A stretch of 64,000 nt of DNA from Argyresthia goedartella (lineage: Eukaryota; Arthropoda; Insecta; Lepidoptera; Argyresthiidae), in NCBI GenBank assembly GCA_949825045.1, contig OX463806.1:44168208-44232207 (forward strand), written 5' to 3'. The notes beneath the pieces were generated by a model. It was not told the DNA's origin. It searched no databases and was given only the letters and a program-made list of their open reading frames with translations. Position numbers and translations under genes: made by a program. This document shows, piece by piece, positions 43,591 through 52,576 of the stretch. Position 1 is the stretch's first letter; the number at the start of each line of letters is the position of its first letter.

Positions 43591-44095
43591 TAATAAATAA
43601 TATAATATTAAATAATACAATATATATATATATATATATTGTATTATTTAAGCAATTATAATTAATAAGCAGGAATAAATAATTACAAAATTACTAACAG
43701 CAAGCAAGGCCTGTGTTGAGCCAGATTAACCCCACACAGTCCCCTCATTTAAGTAATCTTGAACATTGTAATATCCCTTTTTCGACAAAGTCGCTTTAAC
43801 ATGGTTTTTAAATTGCTCAAATGGCAATTTCAAGATCTCCAGAGGAATCTTGTTGTAGTAGGAATGCATTGACCTTTGAAGGTATTGCTAACCTTTGCGA
43901 GTCTAAACCGGGGCGCAAGTAGTCTGTGATTGATTATTTCTTAGGTTAACATTACAGCTATCGCTAAGTTTAGGAAATTTTGTAAGGTTCTTGCGTACAC
44001 ACATTATATTTTCGAAAATAAATTGACTAGCTACAGTTAGTATGCCAATTTCTTCAAAAAGCTCTCTTATGGAGTCTGTGCGTTTTAAATTATAA
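43390..44095 (-). mobile_element. LINE family F1, C-terminal fragment + 3' UTR, carrying an AT palindrome
   Basis: The minus-strand C-terminal piece (about 44095-43780; motifs FEQFKNHVK and KLPFEQF) is followed by the F1 3' UTR (GCGAGTTTCTACTCCCTCC, AGATCTAAAAATCAATCTG). The UTR is expanded by (AT)n and a 44-bp perfect palindrome at 43608-43651. Confidence 0.8.
43608..43651. repeat. 44-bp perfect AT palindrome
   Basis: TTAAATAATACAA followed by an AT run and TTGTATTATTTAA; exact dyad with no loop. A further (AT)n run lies at 43559-43586. Confidence 0.9.
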
Positions 44096-44099
44096 ACAA

Positions 44100-44275
44100 T
44101 TACATTGCTTCTGGCCCCACACTAGGATACCCTGTCTTGGGTACCAGAAACAACGACATCCCGCACATATAAACGTCAAGACCTAGGGATTTTTTCTTTA
44201 TCCCCAGCCGGGGATCGACCCGAGACCTCTCGCATGGTAGGCAGAGCCACAACCACAGCGCAACAAAGGTCGCTA
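44100..44275 (-). mobile_element. tRNA-derived SINE, family S1
   Basis: ACATTGCTTCTGGCCCCACA, CCAGAAACAACGACATC, GGGGATCGACCCGAGACCTC and GCAGAGCCACAACCACAGCG match the 35235 copy in the same orientation. The B box carries a change (GGTCGATCCC). Confidence 0.85.
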
Positions 44276-44677
44276 ATGTACAACAATACTTCTGCGTTAC
44301 AGTGGGCTAGCTTATCGCCGCAGTTTCGGGGATATGAAAGTTTCCACACAATGTCTTCCATAGCGTTAGAACGGCAGTTAAATTTGGAAATTCAAAAGCG
44401 CCCAACAGTCCGGTAGAGATAAATTAATCGTCGATTTTCTGTGTAAAATGGGAGCAGCCATCAGCACGAAAGTCGTAGTCGTGCTGTTCAAACTTATAGG
44501 TAGATCTACCTTCAACCGATGCCCACTCAGCCGGAGCTTACGGCTTTCAAACTTGAGTTAGGGTGGACACGACAAACAAACAAAACATACAAATGCATAC
44601 GTATTTTCATGATTAAACTTCTGGGTATCTTTGGATATCCTTGTCGATATCGTACGTGCTGCAATAGCGTGCTCTTT

Positions 44678-44905
44678 TATAAGGGTTCCGTACAAACGGG
44701 ACCCTATTAAAAAGCCTCCGCTGTCCGTCCTAGTCCGTCTGTCCGTCAGTAGCTGTATTTTAGGAAACCGTAATAGGTATAGCGTTGAAATTTTCACATG
44801 CAGTTGCGGCAACGAAACGTGTAGGTATTTCTGTTGCCGCTACAGGAACAAATGCTGTAGAGCAACACGGTGTTACGGAACCCTTAATTCGTGTGTAAGT
44901 CCGAC
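44678..44905 (+). repeat. Family A repeat, copy 6
   Basis: AAGGGTTCCGTACAAACGGG, CCTCCGCTGTCCGTCC, GAAATTTTCACATGCAG and GTTACGGAACCCTTAATTCG. Internally shortened. Confidence 0.75.
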
Positions 44906-45344
44906 TAGCACCTGACTCAAATCTCTGGTTACTTGAAGTTTTACAAAAATCAAACTTACAGCAATCAAAAGATTTATGTAACAATTTTGCTGAATTGGCT
45001 TGATACTCGCAAGGAGCTCTAGGATACTTCCATAGAATAATGAAATTTGGCTCGAGGCCAGGTCTTAAAGTGCAACTAAAGGAAAAATCTGGATACCGCT
45101 CAATCAAGAAACTCCTTCGTCCTACGGTTTACTCATGTAATCATGTATTAATTTTAAATCTCGCCCGGCCATTCGGATAAACATTCATCTGAATAGATAC
45201 TGGAAATGAGAAAGTAGCTTAGTCGATCGTGCTTTTGATTACCTAACAGTACGAGTCAGTACGGTAGAAAAGCAAGTCAAACACAACACAAACTGAAATA
45301 CAACTCAGGTAATGTCTCCGGAGGGAGGGGGAGGTGGTCTAGAA
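44906..45344. other. Unassigned sequence
   Basis: No gene is accepted. Confidence 0.4.
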
Positions 45345-45363
45345 GGGGGGGGGGGGGGGGGGG
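45345..45363. repeat. Poly(G) tract (19 bases)
   Basis: Uninterrupted G run, a candidate quadruplex and sequencing-error site. Confidence 0.95.
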
Positions 45364-46649
45364 CTGTGGGAGATCTTCGTTAGGTTTTAATTAAATCGTC
45401 GTTTGCACCGGCCTCTTGCGTTTTCATTCCACCGTTATTAACGCTGTTAAAAACTCGGCGGAGGAACAGGTGGGGCTGTTGAGCTGCCGATAAGTATTCA
45501 TTTGGGGTTGTACGAGACTCGAAAAAGCAATGCGTCACCTCTTGTCCCGCACGGGGTGGCAGCTGCACATTTGTGCCATTGTTTATCAAATTCAAGGTGC
45601 ATGTAAAGGAGTTATCGCGTAGAGCTTCAGAGCAAATCCAAGCCACGTCATCAGTTTTTACTGATTAATGAAAATTACAATTACTGCTGATTCCCAGCCA
45701 CAGCTCAGCGTTATATTAGGTCCTTACATATGAAATTGGCGTTTTGTATGGAGAAATTGAAGTTAACTCAATTTTCAGTACAAACATTTTTGTATTTTTT
45801 TTAGGAATGACAGATCCTAATTTTTTAAACTTTGTGTGAATGAATGAGACAACATTTAGCTAACAGAAAATTTTATATAATCTTTGAAAAGTGTCAGCTG
45901 TAAAAAAATATTACGAATATTATCATGAAAATGGATGACATGGAGGCACTGATTTTGAAGATAACATTTTAGTTATCAAACTGAAATTTAAAAGAAAATT
46001 TAATAAGTAGATGTTAAATATGAAATTAATTTTAAAACAATATAAAAAACTGGAAGTAGCTATTGAATTACTCGAATTATGAACTCCTGAATCTGTAAGA
46101 AAAATTCACCAATTTCATAGTTGTTGTTTCAATTTCATTTTCATCAATTCACCCAATATCTACCATATTAGTTCGTTAGGTTGGAAGCCAGTTGCAGAAA
46201 CGTTCAAAAACGTAAAGCCCCACGAAATGCTATTGGCGTCTCAGTTCCATATTTTTATTTATAAAACATGGTTCTTAATTCGGAGTACTTATATAATGTC
46301 GCACACGCCTTAACGTTACGCCATTAACATTTTGCGGGGCTTTTAAATTTTAAAGATCGTTTCTGCTACTCACTGTTAGTATTTTATCATTGGTTTTCGA
46401 ATGTATTACCAAGTGAAAAGGTTGAAAATTGTGGTATATGTCCCCTTGCCTTATTAAGGGTTGAACTACATTTTACGTGGCATAAGGTTAGTCCATCGCC
46501 GCAGTTATGAGTATTTAAAGGTTTCCTCACGACGACGTTATGCCGTGGTTTTGTTTAGTTGTGGTATTACGACTGAATTGTAACTTATTAGATCTGGATT
46601 ACGGAAAGCCGTATCAAATACTGCACTATCACATTATTTTGGTGTCACC
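45364..46649. other. Unassigned sequence; single-copy GC-richer left part
   Basis: 45364-45660 is GC-richer, single-copy and may be conserved non-coding DNA. An 88-codon minus-strand frame there has no motif. The rest is AT-rich without recognisable content. Confidence 0.35.
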
Positions 46650-47230
46650 ACCATCTACCCCTTCTAGAAAGTTCAGTTCAGTTCAGTTCAAAGATTTTTA
46701 TTCATAATAGAACAAAAATTGAGACTTAATGAACGTTAAAACATAATCAAGCAAGCGTAATAAAACATAAAGTAGGTGCCGAATGATTAGTACATAATAT
46801 ATAGGGTGCAATGAACTGGTTTAATGCCAAATGTCGGTGTATTGTAAAAATCCATAAATTTTGAAGTAGACACAGTGTGCTTTATACATTGTTTGAATCG
46901 AGCTTCAGTTAAGTTTTGTATTTCTTGCGGAATTTCATTGTAGAAACGTATTCAGTGTCCAATAAAAGAACTGCTAACTTTTGTGAGTCCGAACATTGGA
47001 AAAGAAAGTATATGTTTATTTCTAGTTTGCACATTGTGGCGGCTATCAATGGTTTTAAAGCTACTGATTTATTTCCTCACATACATTATGTTTTCATAGA
47101 TATATTGACTTGCAACTGTTAGGATGTTAGTTTCTTTGAAGAAATCTCGCAAAGACTCTCTATTACCTAGCTTATAAATAAATCGGATCGCCCTCTTCTG
47201 CTAAATAAAGATGGCCTCAATGTCAGCAGC
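46650..47230 (-). mobile_element. LINE C-terminal fragment
   Basis: Translating the minus strand gives QQKRAIRFIYKLGNRESLRD, then FFKETNILTVASQYIYENIM and YVRKSVALK..., the same C-terminal domain as in the F1 and F2 LINEs, followed by a 3' region to about 46680 with GAACTGAAC repeats. Truncated on both sides and broken. Confidence 0.75.
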
Positions 47231-47234
47231 CCGT

Positions 47235-47440
47235 CCCCGTAGAAGTAAAGCTTAACGAGAAACGTCTCCACATCATCTCCAGCAGTTCTCTGTTCTGCTC
47301 AAGTGGGCAGACTCGACTGGAAGACAGAGCGGCCGCGATAACGATAAGAACATCGCCGCCCTCCCCGCGCCCCCGCCTCGCCCCGCCCGACCTACGACAG
47401 GCCAGGGAAATCGCCTGCAACATAGGCCCGACAGCTACAG
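47235..47440. promoter_or_regulatory. GC-rich island-like block
   Basis: Contains AGAGCGGCCGCGATAACGAT and CCGCGCCCCCGCCTCGCCCC in AT-rich surroundings. No repeat partner and no coding motif. Promoter or regulatory function is only a suggestion. Confidence 0.3.
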
Positions 47441-48166
47441 AGCGAGTTAGCTAGTCAGCTTAGTTGACTCTATATAAGTTTTTAAGGAATTGTCAAAGTT
47501 ATTCCGATCTCGGGCCTCATCCACCAGTTTAGTAGCATTTTGACCCATTCCCAAATCGACACGCGATCTCAAATCTTCCTTTACATAAAATGCGAAATCT
47601 AAAAAGAAGGTACACATCATTTCTAAGACCGTTAATAAATCAATTGAAAGAGCTGAGAGAGTAAAGTCTGTAAAGAGAGTTTTATTAAGTACATCATTCA
47701 TTATGAAAAACTTTTGCTAAAAAACCCGAAATGAAACCGAGATGAAAATGGGAAGATACAGGTTTATCTTGATTATGTATCTGTTGACATATTATCCAGA
47801 TTCCTTTCACATTCAAATGACACGGTCGCGTGAAACGACAGGCCTCAAACATCAGTTTTAAGTTGACGAACATCCGAAAATACATCAAATTGTTAGGTCT
47901 CGGGAGGTTCGGGGTAGATGTGAGAAATAATGAATAGCACCATCGATTTTAGAGAGACTGACATTCTTGCAAACGCTGCTGGTCCCACGTCTTTTGTGGC
48001 CCCAGCCAGATTTATTTCCTATCTTAGATTTTAATAAAACCGTTAAGTGCTGAAACAAACTGCTACTAAATTGTAGAGTGTTGGCCAATGGCAAGTTTTT
48101 TTAATAGTAATCAATAGTAATTAGTAATAGTATAAGTCGTAACCATATTGTCGAATTAAGTATATC
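47441..48166. other. Unassigned sequence with chained minus-strand frames
   Basis: Three short minus-strand frames (48094-47885, 47888-47694, 47701-47447) abut or overlap end to end. None has a recognisable motif. It could be chance or a very decayed gene. Confidence 0.3.
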
Positions 48167-48455
48167 ATGAAATAGCCACCCGTGGTTAAATTAGAACTTT
48201 CATTGAACGAAGAAATATTTAGGGCAAAACACTGCGGTAGATTAGGAGAAGACTAAATGGGGCGAGCGCAGTGAAGCCCTCGAATAGTAGTCGTGTTATT
48301 TCGACATGTAAAATACAAAAGGCACCACACACTACTGAATACAAATGCTTTTAAAAAGACATGTTCTCATGAAATTCAACCCTTTCTGATCAATTCATGA
48401 AATAAAAATGGTTTGCCATTTCATGAAATAATAAATCCAGGCTTGGCTATTTCAT
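48167..48455 (+). mobile_element. Shared-core TIR element, end type 3
   Basis: Inverted ends ATGAAATAGCCA / TGGCTATTTCAT (12 of 12). The core at 48231-48320 (AGGGCAAAACACTGCGGTAG, GGGGCGAGCGCAGTGAAGCC, CGACATGTAAAA) matches 14328. The right arm carries CATTTCATGAAAT palindromes in place of the GTTAGTT-type palindromes of end type 1. Confidence 0.7.
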
Positions 48456-48950
48456 AAAATGATCAAGTACTACGATATAGCTAGGACAAATATACTGTCA
48501 TCTAATAGGCATTGGATTAATGTCGGAAAACAGTTGTTTTCCTATGTGTACCGCAATGATCCTACCTACCCATTTATTTATTTGTTTATTCAATAGTTTA
48601 CTATAAGGCTTACAGCAATTATTTACCAAACTGCACTTATTGCTAGATAATTAGTAACAAAAAGCAACACTTATCATCTATCTGTAGAACTACTTATATA
48701 GTAGAGTCTGATCGTTTGCTAATTTTTGGGATTGTATCAAAGATTATGTCAGCTAGTTGACACACCCTGACTAGTTCATTTCCCATGTGGTTAGGGTGTT
48801 ATTTTTATCGGGCGGCCTGAATAGTTAAACTGCCGGTTCGTATAGACTATGTAGTAATGGTTAATGGTCCAGTTTTTATAACTTGGGTACTACACAAAGG
48901 TACTACAGGGTAGGTCATTTGCAAGGGTCAGTAGGGCGAAATCAGAAACT
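48456..48950. other. Unassigned sequence
   Basis: No gene or repeat is recognised. Confidence 0.4.
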
Positions 48951-49479
48951 GTAGATTTTGTTGTTAAGAACCATAATATCGATTTTGATGAAACATAAAA
49001 AAAACTGCATCCATTAATCAAACCAGCTTTTGAAAAATGGTCACCCTGTATTATTGCACCATCCCATAGTGTTGTTTTTAGACATACAATTTCTGGGAAG
49101 GAATGTCATATGGCGTTGTGTCATATGGCGTTGTGTCATATGGCAGAGTGGAATGTGTTGATTTCGTCAAAAAATACCTCATTCTAAACTGGTTAGAATC
49201 TGTAATGTAGAGACATATGCAAAGAAAATCAATGGAGGAGTTTTAAGTATATGTACTCGTATGAACAATTAATAAAAATAACTCTTTCCACTGTTTTGCC
49301 ATATGGCATTACTTCCCAGCAATTGATCCATAACATCGAAACAATAATGATGTAAAAATACCGGCTTTTTTAAATCTGCGGGTTCGATTCCCGGCTAGGA
49401 AAGTAGTTTTTTTATAAATCGAATAATGCAGTTTTATGTTTCATCAAAATCTACATCATGTTTCTTAACAACAAAAACT
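48951..49479. mobile_element. ~530-bp element with ~55-bp inverted ends
   Basis: The left arm (48951-49010: TTTTGTTGTTAAGAA, GATTTTGATGAAACATAAA, ACTGCAT) is inverted at 49424-49479 (ATGCAG, TTTATGTTTCATCAAAATC, TTCTTAACAACAAAA). Inside are a 15-bp triplication (49105-49149), a CATATGG-rich stretch and a B-box-like GGTTCGATTCCCGGCTAGG at 49381-49399. No transposase. Confidence 0.65.
49105..49149 (+). repeat. 15-bp tandem repeat, three units
   Basis: GTCATATGGCGTTGT twice, then GTCATATGGCAGAGT. Confidence 0.95.
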
Positions 49480-49797
49480 TCTCTTATAGCAGGGGTTACC
49501 AACTTCGTTGTAACCAAGATTGGGTGTTCACTGATAAAACCCTATGCTATCTGGACACATAGTTAGCAAGTGGAGAGCCAACTAAAACATTGGTCACTGA
49601 CCTTTTTCACTACGCATCCCATATGGCGAACAATGAACAACCAAACATACCTGTTATGAGAACCGGCGCAAGCCTCCCCCGAAATTCTGTTCTTAATTCG
49701 AAATATGACACTTGCAAATGGTCCATCTTGTATATCTGATAAGAAGAGGCAAGCAGTGCATAATCACTACGCAGAGGTACTACATCAACCCTGGGTG

Positions 49798-49931
49798 CAT
49801 GCTGGGATGCAGGCCGACGCAGGCAACATTTTGCACGGCAGAGCAGGCGACGTCTTGCTAAATCTAATTTGCGTGGCCTGATCTGAGTCGTCTGCGTCGC
49901 CAGCTCTGAGTCGTCTGCGTCCCAGCATACG
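49798..49931. repeat. GC-rich fold-back with an internal direct repeat
   Basis: GCATGCTGGGATGCAG on the left pairs with CTGCGTCCCAGCATAC on the right. Inside, CTGAGTCGTCTGCGTC occurs twice (49883-49898 and 49906-49921). A 122-codon minus-strand frame crosses this block, but its sequence derives from the repeats. Confidence 0.6.
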
Positions 49932-50266
49932 GTCAGGCTTGGCCACTTTATAGTGAGGAAGTCGATGATAGGTTCCAAAAAAGCTCACGACAAAGTGAAG
50001 GTTGAATATAATCAGTAATCACCTTTTTTAAACTAATATTTTATTATCACAATCCAAATCAAAAGTTTACCTATACTATCATCGCAAGAAACACCTAAAG
50101 AATTTCCGTGCATCCGAGCCGCGTAATAAAACTCGAATAGCATTAGTATATCAATTGCTCCAAACTCCAAGGGCGCCAAATGCCGTATTCGGCAGTCAGT
50201 CACCAACCAAAGGAAGCGCCGCCGACAAGCAAAATATCGAGGGCGATACCGATTATAGGGCTGCGC

Positions 50267-50328
50267 CTTCTGGAAAGCCCGTGGGATACGATGCGGCCCA
50301 GCGTTGTACCCCACGGGCTTTTCAGAAG
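50267..50328. repeat. 28-bp stem, 6-base loop hairpin
   Basis: 50267-50294 and 50301-50328 pair at 24 of 28 bases, and all four differences are transitions. Weaker pairing extends outward to about 50240 and 50355. It could be a foldback MITE or give a hairpin RNA if transcribed. Confidence 0.8.
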
Positions 50329-50439
50329 ACGCATACTGGCTACTATCGTTACTTGGCACTATACTGAAGTTATTTTATTTTTTTTGCAGTTGGTCCATAG
50401 TGCACGGACAAATATAATAAAATGGTGATGTGACAATGT

Positions 50440-51810
50440 TACAGTCGCATTTCTAAATTAATCTTCAGGGAACACCTTCTACATTCGGCCGTTGGCTGTC
50501 AGCAGGGCGACCTACTCGGACCGGCAATCTTTAGTTTGGCTACCATCCGATCGATACAAGGAATAACTTCCAAATTCAACATTTGGTACCGAGACGACGA
50601 CGGGACCACGAGGAGGCAAAGCTGAAAACGTATTACATGATTTGGAATACCTAACAACAGAATTAAGAAAAATAGGCTTAGGCAAAAATTTCTTGACATA
50701 AGAATTATTCTTATCCGATAACTTTACGCCCGCTGAAAAGACTAACATCATCACAAAATTTAACTCAGCTGCCCCTAGCATAAAAGTTCAGGATAACAAC
50801 TCGCTACGCCTCCTAGGAGTCCCCGTACTAGAGGACGGCATCCCCAGCTTCGCGGATGAACAAATTTCATAAAAATTCAAACAGATTCACCGATTTAAAT
50901 CCGCATAAGGCCCTCTCTATCGTAAGGTTTTGCCTTTTTTACCAAAGCTTACATACCTCCTTCGATGCTCTCCTCTTTGGAAATACCCTCCCATTCACGT
51001 TTGGATCCAAAACTCATTAACCAAAATTATAAACTCCGACTTTGATGAACGAAGCTGGACCCAAGCTATCCTCCCAATCAGACACGGAGGCCTGGGGATC
51101 CGGAAAATCACCCTATTTTCTTGTCTTCGGCTCACAGCGCACGTGACCTCTATGTTAAAATCATTAACCCATCATTCGTTGATGTAGAGGTCACATGTCT
51201 AGCCGAGGTCAAGAATGACTAGACGCAAGCCTGTCCGAGGCAAAGTTATCCAATAAACCAAAACTCCCAGAGGTTGTGGGACGAGCCGCTGTTTATTAAA
51301 ACGGGAGACAATCTAGAAAACACTTCCAGTTGTTCAGCAGAGTGCGCTCGTCTCCTAGCAGCCAGGGAGAATGAGTCAGGACACTGGCTGCACGCTATTC
51401 CCTCGAGGCATATCAGCACCCTACTTGACCGAGTCACTCTGACACTTGCCGTCTGCCTGCGACTCGGAGTTCGTACGAATGAACGCCATCAACGTTAGCC
51501 TGAATGACGTCATTCGCCGGGCCCTTGCCAGTTGTGGCGTGCCAGCTACGGGCGATCTCAGCCGCGGCTGGCGCTGTGGCGGCAGCTGCAGAGGGTCTCA
51601 AACGACGGAAATATGCCGACATAGCCGATGAATTTTTATTCATGGCGTTTGCCTTGGAGACCCTCGGGCTATGGGACCCCGACGAGTCCTCAAAGACATC
51701 TCTAAGCGACTCGTCGAAGCTTCAGGAGACCTTAGAGCTGGCACCTACGTCGGGCGTCGTTAAGCGATACAGCGAGGAAATATATTGGGCACCCTGCCGC
51801 CCGGCAGCGA
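50440..51810 (+). pseudogene. Broken reverse-transcriptase gene of the QQGD..LDDG type
   Basis: Blocks in order on the plus strand: QQGDLLGPAIFSLA (about 50499-50540), FNIWYRDDDG at the catalytic box (about 50575-50605), LPKLTYLLRCSPLWKYPP (50935), SWTQAILPIRHGGLGIRKI (51055), WDEPLF (51277), ARLLAARENESGHWLHAIPS (51346), CLRLGV, AEGLKRRKYADIADEFLFMA (51590) and FALETLGLWDPDE. Frames shift repeatedly. The order matches a multi-copy arthropod RT-domain gene that normally has a YLDDG box. Its clade is uncertain, since its box differs from the YADD of the LINEs nearby. Dead copy, truncated at the N-terminus. Confidence 0.75.
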
Positions 51811-52420
51811 TCTTGGGGATTTTTTTAATTAGTTTGGGTTTTAGGATTAGTTACATTTTTAAGCTTACTGTGTAAATTATTAGTTATAGTTTATAATAAA
51901 TTTAATATTAATATTAAAAATTAAAAAAGTGGCTGTAAAAATTATAAGTGGGGATCGGGGGGAGGGGAAGGTTAAAAAATGTGGTTCTCTTCAACCCTGT
52001 TCGATATATGCACTTAATAAGGACTCACACTAGGTACCTACGTTCCTAAAGAGCTCGGCAACCGTCGCTCTTATGTCTGGGATTTTATTAATTAAATATT
52101 TTAAATGATATTTTTCACTTTTTTATTATACTGTGCTTAAATAAAACTTTAAGTTGTTATTTGTACTTTTATAGTAATGTGCGTCTCTGCCGGAACAGTA
52201 AATAAATGTCATTCTATTCTATTCTCTATTAAAGTAAGCTATGAGCTAAGCCGTACTCCGTACTCCGTAAGCTGAATGGTGATCTAGGCCCTCTAGTCCT
52301 TAGGGCCACAGACTATATAGGGATACTACGTATGTATCTTAGGGCCGAGGTTTGAGGCATTTAGTACTTCTGTCTTGACCATATTCGATAGTTGAATAAA
52401 ACCAGATTTTATATTGTCTA
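51811..52420. other. 3' flank of the broken RT gene, unassigned
   Basis: AT-rich sequence with TTAATATTAA palindromes and a (TATTC)n-like tail near 52205-52230 (AATAAATGTCATTCTATTCT). It is probably the 3' UTR of the RT element or a retroelement tail. Confidence 0.4.
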
Positions 52421-52423
52421 TGG

Positions 52424-52535
52424 TTATTCAGGGCTGCCAAGCTTAAAATATAAAAAATACCCTAAGTCAAATATTGTCTGATACTCATATGAAAACATCG
52501 CCATGGTTCGGAGAAGTACCGAGTTTGAAACGCGC

Positions 52536-52576
<41 letters not shown>

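Noticed and set aside
45380..45646. 88-codon minus-strand frame in single-copy DNA
   Set aside because: No domain or splice context. The region is better viewed as possible conserved non-coding DNA.
47447..48094. Three chained minus-strand frames that might be one frameshifted gene
   Set aside because: No motif links them and no repeat partner is seen. Left as unassigned.
49610..49978. 122-codon minus-strand frame
   Set aside because: Crosses a GC-rich foldback with direct repeats. The open frame results from the repeats.
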